A stretch of 64,000 nucleotides of DNA from Centropus unirufus (lineage: Eukaryota; Chordata; Aves; Cuculiformes; Centropidae): assembly GCA_013397695.1 (NCBI GenBank), contig VYZI01000018.1, forward strand, positions 1,992,481 through 2,056,480, written 5' to 3'. The translations under genes were made by a program, and so were the position numbers. This document shows positions 12,021 through 25,287 of this stretch, one piece after another. The notes beneath the pieces are model-generated. The model saw nothing but the letters and a program-made list of their open reading frames with translations. It made no database searches and was not told the DNA's origin. How positions within the stretch are numbered: the first letter of the stretch is position 1; each line of letters starts with the position of its first letter.

Positions 12021-14550
12021 TTTTTATTTTTTAATAAAATAATCCAGCTTCAACGAGAAATTCTAATACATGTATATTTATAGAGGCAGGAATGTGGGGA
12101 TGGCAGATAAAGCAGAATGCAGGAGGCTTCCAGTTATCTTTTCTGTCCTTGGAGTTGGTAAATCTAATTTCTCCTTTTGCAGGCTGTAGCAAGGACTTAA
12201 AGGTTTGCATTGCTCTCTCTGAAATGCTTTTGCAGGTTTTTTTTTTCTTGACACAGCCAGCTGTGCATTAAGACAATGGTTATAGAGTTCTCTAGCTTCA
12301 GAGCTTCAGCCTGTCAAGAAGTTATCACCCCAGGCATTCAATTAAGATCCAAAGGTTGCTTGTTTTTTGTGTTTGTTGGTTTGCAGCTTCATCTAAGGGA
12401 GGAGAGGCTGACAACAACTAGATACTAGACATGGGGCACTAGAGAACATGAGACAGCTCTGCGAGTTGTACAGAGAAACCTCTTTGATGCAGCTGATGTG
12501 TCTTGTTCATGTATTTGTGTTAGGCTCCTGTCTGGGAGGGAAAGCGCCTGCTGCCCAGGTGGAAAGGACCTCAATAGCGGAGGCTAGAGTTCATCTGCTG
12601 AGACCATTTAGGCATATCCCACCTCCTGTTTCCTCCCTGTGTTGAAGTTTTGCTTATCAGACTTTTAATTGTGCTCATCTACCTTTTGAATCAGCAAGTA
12701 ATTTAATATCCCAATAGGGCTAAATATTTTGGTTTAATTAGAAATTTTGGGAATCAGTGTGGGCCATCTGAAAGAAACTTAATGGTTGCTGATTAACAGA
12801 CGGCCAGCTGGAAGCATCTTGTAATTCATTTTGACTTTGAACCATAAAATTTTGAAGTATACAGTTAATTGGTATGTATTTAGAGCTCTTTGCTCAACAA
12901 GATTAGAGTTGAGGTTCCACTTTCTCCTTAGGTTGTTTTTAAAGACACTCATAACTCCAGCGACTATTATTGTCTTGCAAAAAAACCTCTGAAAAATCCT
13001 GCCTTCTACTTCTGGAAACTGTCAGCACTGTTTTTACTTGGTGAGAAGTACTGGTAAAGACAGATGTCAAAGCTTCTGCTATTCAGAATGAACTGCAGAT
13101 TGTGCTTGAGCAAACTGGGAGGAAGGGGGTGTTGGTGCACATGCACTACAGCAACATAATGCCCTGCGCCAAGGGAAAATTCCTTTGGTCGTTGTATGTT
13201 ATCAATGTGTGAAGCACAAAGGGCTCCAGAGTGGCTTCATTACATTCTTCTGGTTTTATTGGGAAGGAGTTAAAAGTGTATGTATGGGTTTGAAGCATGA
13301 AGGCTGGATGAAGATTGTACTGCTTAATCAGAGCTTTGCGGTACCACTGGTTCCTAGCATGCGCGTGATGTACACTAAGTGTGCTCCTTTATTACATTGT
13401 AGAGAGATGAACCCCAGGACTACAGTGCATTGAGTTCCTTTAACAAATGCAACAAATAGTCGCGTTCAGCACAGCTCAGAAAACCAAAGATTTTTGAGCA
13501 GGCAAAGCGTAATTCTAGTGACTGCTGCACCATTCCACCTGCTGAAAGGTGGGGTGCAGCAACATTCAAAGACAGGTGATGTTTAAGGCTCCTGGTCCTT
13601 TGTTTCCTTTTAACTTTGCATTATGATCAAGGCTCTACAAAGGCTAACAGTAATCCTATGGCAGAATTTTTTTAAATGGTTACTTTATTAGAACACAGTG
13701 ATGAAGGAAAAGAGTGAGCATTGTGTACAGTGCAGTTTCCATATTTGATAGAATGGTAAAGACAGTGAAAGAAATACTAAGAAATTCAGGTATTTGTTGC
13801 TAAGCTATTGTCCTCAGGTATGAAATTGGGCAGCTATTATGAACTGGTTCTCTCTCTCTCTCTCTCTAAAATGTACTGACCTGATTTAAAACTAAAAACA
13901 CAGTTTGAGGACAAACAGTTCATTCTGGCCAACCTTCTGAAACTCCTCTTCAAATGCTTTTGCTGAATATTTATTGTAATGTATTCTGTTTGCACTATAG
14001 TTTTAAGGTTGAATATAATCTTATCTTCCTCACTTTGTGCATGTGAACATGGCTATTTGTGGAGAGCAGTCTTATCTGTTACTCATGGAGTTTTATTTGC
14101 AATGTTATACTTTTTCTCAGCTATGAAGTGTGCTGGCCATTTTTTACAAACAGAAATGGGATTTTATTTACTGGGCACATGATAAGAATAAGGTATTTTT
14201 TTATATTATACACAGTTGGATATGTTTAAAGTCAGCTTCAAATAGATGGAGTTGTCCACAATCTAGTGAAACTGAAAATCAATCTTACAAAGGATTTGCA
14301 AGGAGAACTACGTTTGTCACATTTCCTAGAAAATAACGTGACCAAATGGCAACGCTCAAATACTTGTCAAGAAGAGTCTCTGTAGTTGCTTCCTAAAAAC
14401 CTGACCCCCCATAGCCAACCCCAAAACCTGAGGCCCAGATTTAGTTATTTGGAGAAAACTCCTAGCAATAGGTGTGAACTGAAACTCTGCACTGGGTGGT
14501 CTTTCTTGCTTGTCCAGCCACTAAATCAACTCTTTAAATGCATTTAATTT
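12021..14550. other. Unannotated DNA, no gene seen
   Basis: There is no gene or recognised repeat apart from a short TC microsatellite (listed). A high-complexity stretch at about 12690-12900 contains several TTAATTAG/CAGTTAATTGG-type homeodomain-like words and could be regulatory. The stretch at 13130-13440 is stop-free for 82 codons on the plus strand without resemblance to a known protein. T-rich runs occur near 12017 and 12236. Confidence 0.5.
13849..13867. repeat. (TC)n microsatellite
   Basis: A perfect dinucleotide run of about nine and a half TC units. It is short, so probably weakly polymorphic. Confidence 0.95.
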
Positions 14551-14707
14551 AAACAGGCTGCCCAGGGAGGTGGTGGAATCACCATCCCTGGATGTATCTA
14601 AAAGAGGGGGAGGTGAGGTGCTTGGGGATGAGGTTTAGTGGCAGACAGGAACATTTAGACTCGATCTGATCTCGGAGGTCTTTTCCAACCTGGTGATTCT
14701 GTGACTT
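14551..14707 (+). mobile_element. CR1 3' end fragment, sense
   Basis: This is the last part of a CR1 element in sense orientation. It starts at the AGGCTGCCCAGGGAGGTGGT block, which encodes the very end of ORF2. It continues through the GGTTTAGTGG region of the 3' untranslated region and ends in the diagnostic GAGGTCTTTTCCAACC block plus one degenerate terminal repeat (TGATTCTGTGA). The copy is severely 5'-truncated (about 157 bases), which is usual for CR1. It seems to be of the same general subfamily as the antisense tail at 22681-22805. Confidence 0.9.
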
Positions 14708-17700
14708 CTAGTTTTGATTTGTTGTGGTTAAGGGTGTCTGAATTCTTACTGGTGTCAAAAATCAAACATATCAGAAGAATAATGTGATGCTTAGGGTAAG
14801 GCATTTAACCACTGATGTTTTCTAAGATCAGAACAGGCTTTTCAAATAGAAAAAAGTCTAGAAATGGAAAAAATAGATTTATTTTGTTCCTTTCTGCCTC
14901 TGTATCACTGCAATAGACTTCAGTCATAATGCAGATGTTTCATTCTGTACACATACTTTATAGAAAAGCAGGAAGACTTTGGGTTAGCAAGCAAGACAGA
15001 CTCTCCTGAAAGGCTTCTCCTTTTCTCATGCTTTATTGAAAAAAATGTTTTGCAGCTTTCTGGCTGTGTAATGAAGTTTACTTAGAAATAAATAAACAGT
15101 AAGAATGTGCAGAGGAAAAAAGACCATTGCATGAGAAGGGATCAACTAAAAATAAAGCAAACTACTTGACTAGCTGAATGACATGTTGGGTTACCTCAAA
15201 ATTCTATTTTTAATTCCCCCTTTTTTTTTAGCAATACCTAAGAAAATTTGCTTTTACCTGAACTTTCTCTCTGTTCTCACCTTACACGTTTAGATTCGTG
15301 CTCCTAATAAGGAATGCACTGTTTTCCAGCTTTTGTACTTTTGTTTAGGCAAAAAGCTTAGGCCAGATCTTTCTGTATTTTGCCCTAGGCATTTGTCCCA
15401 CTTTCCTTTGACAGAAGAATAGGAAACCACATTTGTAGTATTCCTAAATTAATTATACTTTTCCAGGCTTTAAAATACAGTGACAGATCAACAAAACAAT
15501 AGCAGAAAACTAATTCCTTCAAAAAATATGAAAAAAGGAAGTTGTGTAAGATGGTGTAATTAATCTTGCAATAAAAATAATTGTTTACAGTTAAAATTAA
15601 TGTAACATGCATTCCTCAGCAGATAATAAATTATGGGTTTTCTCATTAGCATTTGAATTGATTTCCTCTAATTTCTGAGGAGCACATGAGCATGTGACTA
15701 GATTAAGTTTAATTGGACTACAGCTGGCGCTGATTGTGTGTGGATAGGGTGGGGGTTTCTGACTGATTTGGCATCTTCCTGCATTGTGTTTCATTGTCTG
15801 CTGCTTCCCATTCAGCTCTTTCTGAACAGATTATAAGGCACCGTGAGAAATATTAGAGAATTAAAATGGGAAAAAAAACCCCTCTCGTTTATGGACAGAG
15901 AAAAATGTAGGTGAAATATTTATAGAAGGTCTGTGGTGTCGGCTAGTGAGCCAGCTAAGAGGAGACAAGCATTCTCCTGTGGAGCCAAAATTTTGGGTGG
16001 TATAACACGCAAATGGTGCAGATGTTATCAAGGGAGCATTTGTGAATCTTAGTACAGGAGTGCGAGGCACTGCTGACTACAGCTTCCTCACTGCCTGAAT
16101 GTCACCGCTGTCGCAGGAGAGAGTTGACCAAGACCTGTATTTTGGGGTAGAGCTCAATTTAGTTTTTTAACTAAAACCGTGAATTGAAGCAGCTGGGCCA
16201 GAAGCACACGTTTTTCCTTGCTCTCATTGCACAGTCAGTGAGCTGTGCCAGCTGATGGAATTTTAGAATTGTGCTGCTGGTCTTACTGGAGTTCCTCTCT
16301 CAGCCTACCTAGCCCAGGTATTTTCTTCCAACAGTGACCACTCATAGCTGCCTACAGCAGGGCTTGAGATTACGTAAAAAACACAGTGATAATCTCCTGT
16401 GTGTTCTAGTCTTCACTCGCATATGGCTGTAGGATTCCAGGAAGCAGAGGTGATATCTTGGTGTTTAATAGTTCTGGATGGATGTTTTTCTTTCACTAAT
16501 ATACCTAAGTGCTTTTAAAATTCATATTAAATGTTCCACATTCCCGATATGCTGCATCTAATTTTATTGGTATAACTGTGCGTTGGCAGAACTATTTTCA
16601 TTTGATACTGTTGAATTCTTGTAGTAAAAAAGGCCTTTTGACTTCTTCATGCTTCTGATTTTTTAAAGATAGGTTAATGACATCTCAGAGGCAGCACTGT
16701 AAGCTACTCCTGCTCTATTTAATCACTTGTGTGTCGCAGTCACTCCAAGTTCCGATTGTCCTCGTGGGCCTTTTTCTGTTTTCAAATTCTGCTACAACAT
16801 TTTGGGCTTGAAAAACGAAAGCTGTATTGAGTACTCAAGTAGCTCTTTCTGGATGCACACAGCAACATAACTATATTTCCTACTTTTCCCTCTAGTCTTT
16901 TCTGAAGACTGTAAATAATGGCAAAATCAGTGTGGGAGTGACAGAACCAGACTATTAAGCATAGGAAGGTACAGAGGGATACCTGTTGGAAAAAACATCC
17001 TGCAAGGGTGGATCACTTGGAGAGAATGCTTCTCATCTATGACATTTCATAGGGTGCAAAAGGCAACAGTTTAAAGGATGTGTAGATGACAAAATCAGTG
17101 GAAGGAGTAGTGAACTTGAGGCATGTGGTGAGGTTATTAGTGGGAAAGAAAGGGCCCCAAGGTGTAATGAAAAGGCAGATGCTAACTGTGAGTCATTTGA
17201 TAAGAAATGCAGATAGAGCCAGACGCACTTGCAGTGTAATTCCATTTAGGTCAGCATTTGAGGAAGCATGAAGAATGAATTTGGTTCATGATGTATCATC
17301 ATGGTGTTGATTCTTTCCATCATCTTTTGTCTTCCGGGTGCTTTCCATCACAGCTAGAAAGCTGGGAAACAATGTTTACTGTTGATTCATGCTGTACTTG
17401 AAACAAGTAACACATTTCAGGTGAAGCAGAGAGAATTTAAATTTAAATAAAAATTTCTAGAGTAATAATTTCCTCAGCTTTCCAGAGCTGTTTTCTAAAT
17501 GTACACTGAGAAGGCAGACAGATATTTGAAGAATGAGTGGTGGATGTATGAGGCTTTGTATTTGTGGCATTTCTTCCTAAACAAGGAAATCTGTAGATAG
17601 ATTGATCTGATTAGAATAGGGAGAAAATGGATAAAGTTAACATAGGAGGGTAACATTACCTGAAAAAGTCAAGAAAAGAAAGATATGTGGGTTTTGCTTG

Positions 17701-20700
17701 CATGTGGATTGAGGACTTGCCTGGTGCACGGGTGACTCCATTTACTCATCTTTCTCTTACACATATTGCAGAGCATAACTGGAAATGTAACCCTTGCATC
17801 TTGTAAAATACTTGGTGCTATCAAGTGGATATTTCTGGCAGAAGTAAGAACATGTACAAAATTCGGTTGTGCCCACTTTATCCCCTTTTTTTCTGGAGGG
17901 TTGATGTTAGTTTTTGAAACACGATCTTAATGACAAAGACATTTGCCTGATACACGCATGACATAATAATTAAAACAGGAAGTTTTCGCTTCTTGGGATA
18001 TACTATGTAGATTTTATTCTCCCATGCGAGAGTTTGGCCAGTAATAATACAGTTGATTTCAGGAAGTTACAATGGTTTCTTAAACCTCTTTGAACGCTGA
18101 GGAATGGCACTTTGTTTCATCCGAAAAATTCCAACTCCAGCAGTCCGTTGTACCTTAGCATGATGCTGAGACATTCATTGCCTTCCAACCAACTTGAAAA
18201 AAGTATATTCCCTTTGCAGGGGTTGACACTGCCTCTTCCAGAGGGAGTATTTTGTGCTACATTTTAGTCAGACTTTTCTTACATCTAAGCGGTTTAAGAT
18301 TAGGGAAGGCTAGAACCCTAGATATTCTGGCTGTGGGCCAATTTCAGCCTGTTTCTTGGGACCAGAGCTGTTAAAGTAACATCTTGTAATAGGGGGAAAA
18401 AATCTCAACATTGAATTTTAAATTTCTTAGTGAAATCTAGCTATAATTCTCTAATTATATGTATTTACATAAAAGATTTATTACTCATATGACAGTAGTG
18501 CCTAGAAAGTCCTGTCGCTGACCTTGTACTTACCATGTTCGGATCTTACGGACAGAAAAGCTCCAGCTTGCCTATATATTTATTTTTTTATTTAGAACTC
18601 TGGGTGTGGGGTTTCCTGCATGTGCCAAGGAAGACAGAATTACCTGGCTAAGAGTGGGATGCCTTTTTTAGAATCAATGTACGTTTCAAAACAGGGATGT
18701 AAGCAGCAGTGATGCTTTAGCAATGCTTTCCAGAAAAAACTGACTGCTGCTTCCATGCCTGCAGTAGAAATGTGTTCCTTACTGTTTTGCTTAAGCATGA
18801 AAAATAATTACTCCAACCTTAAAAATCAAATGGAATGCTAGAAGAAGTGGTTGAGGAAAAGAAATGAGTGGTTAATTTCAAGTCTCATTAGACCCGTTCT
18901 GCATTGTGTTTTTCTACTTTTCTTGTACCTCTTGTCCCATCTCCAGCTGTGAGCAAAAAAAACGTCCTTACTTTAAGGGAAAAATGTCCATATTTATATT
19001 TAAGCATTAATTTGGAGAGATTCTATTGAATGTCCCACCTTCTCAATGTAATCAAAGCATGGCAGGTTTCTAGGGAACCTCCTGCAATTGGGGGCTCCCA
19101 GAGTCCACAATCTTCTGTGTTTTTGTTTGCTTGGGGTTCTTGTGTTTTTTGTTGTTTGGTTTTCTTTTTTCTGTGCTCAATTTATATGCCTACATCCTTC
19201 CAAATCTTAATGTTTTCTTGGTCTCAACTAGATTCCTGCTGCAGTGACACACTCTGATCAGTGCGTAAAACAATTTGACTGCAGCGAAATGTGCTGTCTA
19301 CCACCTCTAGTTGGTTGGGCTGTCAGTACAGGATTTTAGCCTGGCCAGATCTTTCAATTTTCCTTGCTTTATGTGCATTAGATCTTTCACCATATACAAA
19401 ATGCCTTTCCTTTGTGCTGTAGACCTATAGTCTGTAACCTTTGTTTTCAGTTTTATCATAAATCGAAATCCACACACGCATTTACATTTTCCTAATAAAT
19501 AAAGCACTATGTTGTCCAAATCTGCCTTTTCACCTCATTACAGCTCAGCAGAGTGGAGAGTGATGTCATGTTTGACCCAGCACCAATATGCCCATAAATG
19601 ATACAGTATGTTCCCCCTTTGCTTCCTGGCTAAAGCACTAGGAAGGAGCTTAATACGAAATTCATGCTGTGATGACAGATTTAAAAGTTGCCACAGACTG
19701 TAACAGACAGCAACTGCGTTTTGCAGACATACATGACACATACCACTCTCTTGTATTCTGAAGTGATGACATTTTCAGTTTAAAGAGTTATGCTTCTATT
19801 GCGTATTATGGCTGCCTGTCTACAAAACAAGGCGGGAGGAGGGAAGGGAAGGACAGGACAGAAAATGCCGAACTTAATGTAGAGCTCTGCTTGGGGAACG
19901 TGTCCAATATTGATCAGAGGCTGAAGGGGTGGAACACACCGGCTCTCAGGCTGACTGTTCCACTCTGCGGCTGCTGGGGGACTCTGGCTGCTTGGGGACA
20001 GACAAAGCAGTTGTACTTCATCTGGTGAAACGGGCCCCTTGTGCTTTTAACAAGGAGACTCTGAAAACCCAAAGTGCTAAACTGTAAATCTGCAGGCAGG
20101 AAGCTAACATGCCAAACTTGAAACACCCTTTTTTTGGCTTGGCCTTCCAAGCAATTAAATAAATAGCCATTGTGCCTCTGAGGTAATAAAGCATGCCACT
20201 GAGGAGAATTTACAGGAATGGGCCAGGGAGGGTAGGGCCTGCTAGAGAGCTCTGATGTTCTCCACTTGCACCTGTGTCTGTGCTGGAGAAGCTTCTCCTG
20301 AAAATAAAGCTCGATTTTAAATATGTGTTCTGGCTTATAACCTTGACATCTCCCTTCACCCCCTGCTGGCTGTCCTTTTATTGCATCTACTCTGTATGGC
20401 ACCATACATGACAGGTAGATAGTCACTCAAATTGATATAAAGCAAAATTATGCAAATATATGAGAATGGATTACTAATGTCGCACTAGACTAGAAAACAA
20501 AGTGACATTGGTCTCTTGTCAGAAGGCATTTCGTACTGTTACTGCAGTTTATGCCCAACGGCCAACCTTCTCCACTGGAAATCGTATCCATTCATTACCT
20601 TCAGGATTCCTAAATGCTTGACCAGGATTTCAGAAAAGCTGAAGAAAATTAATATGCTTCAGAATTCCTCCATGTTCTATTGAGATACATGTGTGAAGAC

Positions 20701-22680
20701 ACAGGATTTTATTCAGATGCTGAGCACCTTTAAGTCAGACCTGAAGGAAATGGGCCTCATATAGAATTATGCCCCTAGCATGGTAGGAATGTCCAGTCAC
20801 AAGAGAGATGATCAATAAAGCTTATAGTTTATGTACCTCAATATTGAATTTCCACATGTTGATTTAAGGAGTTCCCAGTAACATAACCCATGGGGGCTAA
20901 ATTTTCCTGCTCTGCATGAATGAATTGTTGCTATTTGTTCAGTATTCAGGTTATTTATCATTTGGAATCCTCCTCCTATTACTAAAGCCAAATCCTCTCA
21001 CAGAAAGAGGGATATAAAGGTTTGATCCAATAAGATACCAGCTAGATAAAAGCAAAGCTATTTCAGTTAAGTCAAAGCAGAATCAGAACCGAAACAGTTT
21101 TCTCTCTCAGGCAAAATTATTTTGAGTTTCAAAGGAGCTGATCTGACTTTATTAAAATCACGGTGGTGTTAATTTCATCAGAAGATGGACTATAGAAGAT
21201 TACCAACTTTGGTCCTCAGTTAAACTTGCTTGCAGAAAGACTGCTGAAACACATCTGCATATAAAGATCCAGTTCTTCAATGGAGAACCTGATCTGAGAG
21301 TGATATGTCAGGCGTATGACCTATCTTTCAATATATCATGAAATTTGGAGTTTATGTGTCTGAGTCAAACCTATGTAAACACCTACGTGCTTGGCTGTGA
21401 CTTTGAAGAGATGTCGCACTGTTTTTCCCAGCCACTCTTAGCTCACGTGTTAGAAAGAGTTTTGATAGAGTAGGCATGGTTTTCTGTCTTCTGTTGCTGG
21501 TGCCCAACCAGTAGGAACATATTTTTAATTCTTCATTCATTCCAGTTTCTCATGTCCCTATCAATTTGTTCTTGTCTCTTGAAGAGCCTCACTTAGCTGA
21601 GTAGCTCTGATTTGTTCCCTGACCCTTGGCTGCTGCTGGTTATGTTAAATAATGGGATAAGGGGGAGATACCACCATGAGAAAGGTGTCCCTCTTCTCCA
21701 TCGTCCCATGTGGAGCTGAGCCTAGTCACTGCAGAAAATGGGAGGATGTTTTGCAAGTTTCTAGTTTTAATTTCATTCAAAATGATGTTTTTAACATTTA
21801 CTGTCACTGCAAAGAATATGAAGAAGTATTATTTAGGAAAAAATTATTGTAATTGTAGCTTCTGGCAGGTCAGATAAAGGTCTATTAGTACAGAATTTAT
21901 GCAGATTTCTTCACAACAGAAAAAAGGATTGGCTGTGACTGTCAGATTTTTTAAAATTACCCATTTAAACCAGAAAATGTTAAATTTCCATGTTTGCTAG
22001 CTTTGTTGTTTTAAAGTATATGAAGGATGATTGCTAAGTTTTTAATGCTAAGTTATTATAAAATGAAACCTGACACTCCAAAATGGAAAGAATTAAAGAT
22101 TGTTTAAAACTAGTGGCCTGTTATCCAGACCTGGAACATGGCTTTAGCAGCATGTGAAAAGGGAAAACACCAGGGATTAAATATTGACCAAGCTAGTAGG
22201 CCATCATCCAAAGAAAGTGTAACAAAGTAGAACCTTATTAATCACCGCTTCTCTTGTGTGGGTTTGTTTTTTTGTTTGTTTTTTTTCCCCTAAGCAGTAT
22301 AATTAATTGCAAAATGTAACACTGTAAGTGGAGTTCTATAAAAATAATCGGAATTTTTTGCCAATTCAGTCATCTTTATTCTCATTACTGGTAAAAAAAG
22401 AAGTATAATAATTGGGGCTTTTCTTTCATTTTTTATGTATACCCATTTTTTCTTTCTCTTCCCTGTACACTTCGGTGTTCTACTGTGTTGCCTGTATTAA
22501 AAAAATACTGTATACATATTCTGCATTTGTCTTCATATGGCTTCTCTTTAGGACAATTTCATAGTTGCGTCAACCCCCAAAGATATCCATTACGTCATGA
22601 CAGCCACAGTGCTAGAACATTCTTGCAGTGACAAGCCCGTGCTACTCAAATGTTCACAGGCTGCTGCTGCACCATAAACT
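14708..22680. other. Long unannotated stretch, no gene seen
   Basis: About 8 kb with no recognised gene or repeat. Stop-free stretches occur in all frames by chance. The longest is about 170 codons on the minus strand at 19914-20426, has no family resemblance, and lies in a slightly GC-richer patch. T/G-rich low-complexity DNA occurs at about 19119-19172 and 22257-22292. A high-complexity segment at 15600-15800 is listed as a regulatory candidate. Nothing resembles a splice-site-flanked coding exon. Confidence 0.5.
15600..15800. promoter_or_regulatory. Candidate conserved non-coding element
   Basis: A non-repetitive, high-complexity block with several AT-core homeodomain-type words (AATTAATG at the left edge, GTTTAATTGG near 15706) and a CAGCTGGCGCTGATTG segment. 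No useful reading frame crosses it. The call is inferred from texture and motifs only. The boundaries are approximate. Confidence 0.2.
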
Positions 22681-22805
22681 TCACAGAATCGTAGAATCGC
22701 TAGGTTGGAAAGACATCTGAGGTCATCCAGTCCAACTGTATTTACCCCTAAACCATATCCCTAAGCAACTCATCTACCCGTCAAATAAATCCATCAAGGA
22801 TCCTC
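22681..22805 (-). mobile_element. CR1 3' end fragment, antisense
   Basis: On the plus strand the left edge shows two degenerate 8-bp terminal repeats (CACAGAATCGTAGAATCG), then TAGGTTGGAAAGACATCTGA and the CTAAACCATATCCCTAAGCA block, so the element reads on the minus strand. Only the final part of the 3' region is present. The right limit is diffuse, with similarity fading near AAATCCATCAAGG. The sequence reads as a short 5'-truncated CR1 insertion. Confidence 0.9.
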
Positions 22806-24814
22806 AGGAATTTTGCAGTAGGAGGAAATGCCAGATAGCAAAACTTTTTTTTTTTTTGCAATGGCAAAACTTGATATGTGTTGATATGCGTTTCAAAGTA
22901 TATGTGTGTCCGGATTTTCTTATAGATAAATATATGCTTTGGATTATACTTTAGGCAGATATGGTGCAGGTCAAAACACAGTGGCAGGGAGCAGGGGAGA
23001 TTGAGGCCAGATCCAATTAGCATAGAACTGAAGATGTATAGAGAAAGTATCCTGTTTTCTTTAAGAGTTAACTGGAAACAATTCTGGAATTATTTTAACT
23101 TGTACACTTAAATCAGTAGGATAAATAAGTCCAGGGTTTTTGTGCATAAGATATTGTTTTGAACTTTCTAACAGTAAATGGATCTCCATAGGAATATTGC
23201 TAACTCGATTAACAACTAAGTGTTCAAAAGTAATGACTATGAATTCATTAGAAAAAGTGCGAATATGCTATAATGTTAAGTAGAATAGACACAACCACGT
23301 ACACTGCATTTGGCTGGGTCTTTGCATTCTGGAGCAGCAGACCAGTGGCTGCTCAGAAGGAAAAAGTATGTGGAGAAGGCAACAGATATAGCAATATCCG
23401 TACCAGCTTAGAGACAGAGATGCTACAGCCCGTGATGAAGCAACGTGCAGATCACAGCACGGGTGATTGGCAGCGGTTCCTCCGCTGGGTACAGACAGAA
23501 GGAACCAAACCAGTTTGTCAGTGTCCCAGCCCAGACACAGAAAACAGTGTTAGAGTACAGGAACATTTTATCACTCATCACTCGCTCTAGGCTGTAGGAT
23601 ACTCTCTGCTTTCTCACATTCCTCACTAGTAACAGCTTTCACTGGGGTACTCTGCAAATTTGGAGGCTGATTCTACAAATGATACTCATGTGACTTGTCC
23701 TTCTAAACACGTTATCTTCTTGGAATCTGTGGTTACTCATGTGAACAAGATTAGAGTCTTGAACTGATATCTCATTCCACAACAAGTAAGGAACAAGGAC
23801 ATTCCCCTCCTTTGCCTGTAGCTATGAACTGATTTTTTTATTTCACATAGGCATGTCTAGCTGCAATAGTGAAACATCTCTATATAACTGTAAATCTGCT
23901 TTACACTTCAAAGTTTATTTCTCTGCTTTTCCCCTCATGATTCTCACATGACCCTGGAATGTTTTCTCTGATCTTTAGTGAGTTGACACAGCTCTAAGTA
24001 TGGCGAATTGATGGGGAAAACTGCTGAGATCAAATCTGCCAGTCTAATTCAGTGCCTGAGAAGGGGATAAAGGGACGTGAGCTGCTGTGGGAGATATGAC
24101 TGATGTTTCTACACTGTTTGACAGGGGAAGCTGTGGGGCAAAGCTGGTGATCGGGTGATGATCTGTAACTCTTGGGCCAATACAGCCCAACTGGTAGGAA
24201 AAGTAACAGTTGCTGTGAAACGTGGCAGCCTGAGCCTGGCTTTGAGAATTCATGCGCCAGGCAGCAACTCCAGATTAGCTGTTTACTCTGTTATATGTGT
24301 TCCCACTCCTTGATGTGTTAGCAGTGCTTTTCAAGAGTAGGGAATGACACGAGTCTCGTACCGACAGTATGGGGAAAATAGACATATATTTGGAAGATGG
24401 AAAAAAAAAACCTAAATAACAGGGAAGGGAGGAAAGTATCACAGAAAAAATTTCAGTGGTAAGAAATCCTCATACCTTGTAAATGTATGTAACAAAAAAT
24501 GACAGACATAATTCCCATTCTCTTTGAAAGGAATGCTCTTGCATTATTCTTTTTTTTTTGTGGTAGCTACAAAGACTTTAAAACAACATAGTGACAAATT
24601 CCATTGCATTGCTTACTTTTATTCCTCTGTTGGCCTGCCATTTTCAGTCATCTTGTCTTGGCAAGTGAACCCTTTGAGCAAAGACCTCCTGTGTTTTACA
24701 GCACCTGTCATAGTGGGTTCAAGTTCATGGTCGCGTTAATGCAAATATATAATAAATAAAACGAAAAGCTATTCATAGAAAATACGGGTAGGTACTCAAA
24801 ACAATGAATTATAG
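22806..24814. other. Unannotated DNA between two antisense CR1 tails
   Basis: There is no gene and no recognised repeat. A T run lies at about 22844-22857. The segment 23273-23590 is stop-free for 105 codons on the plus strand with no protein resemblance. 24040-24260 is a little GC-richer. Confidence 0.5.
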
Positions 24815-25287
24815 TAATGCCGAAAAGGTCATACTCTTCCACACCCCCTACCATGGGTAGGGACACCTCTCACTAGATCAGGCTGCTCAAAGCCCCAACC
24901 AACCTGACCTTGAACACTTCCAGGGAGGGGGCATCCCCAGCTTCCCTGGACAACCTGTTCTAGTGTCTCGTCACCCTCATTGTGAAGAAATTCTTCCTAA
25001 TGTCTAAATCTTCCCCTCTCCAATTGATAGCCATTCCCCCTCATCCTATCGCTACACGCCCTTGTAAAAAGGCCCTCCCCAGCTTTCACGTATGTCCCTT
25101 CAGGTGCTGGAAGGCCACTATAAGGTCTCCCTGGAGCCTTCTCAAGGCTGAACACCCCCAACTCTCTCAGCCTGTCCTCATAGCAGCTGCAGCCCTCTGA
25201 TTGTCTTTGTAGCCCTCCTCTGGATCTGTTCCAATAGTTCCACATCCTTATGCTGTGTATTCCAGAACTGGAATACAGCCTGGATCT
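24815..25287 (-). mobile_element. CR1 3' end fragment, antisense
   Basis: This is a minus-strand CR1 covering the ORF2 C-terminus and 3' untranslated region. The plus strand shows CCATGGGTAGGGACACCTC, CACTAGATCAGGCTGCTCAA, CCCCTCATCCTATCGCTAC and GGCCACTATAAGGTCTCCC, in the same order and nearly the same wording as the nested copy at 8138-8601. The two belong to one subfamily. The terminal octamer repeats at the left edge are too decayed to see. The right edge is a 5' truncation after the GAACTGGAATACAGCCTGG block, about 40 to 80 bases further into ORF2 than the nested copy. A few indels remove any reading frame. Confidence 0.9.
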
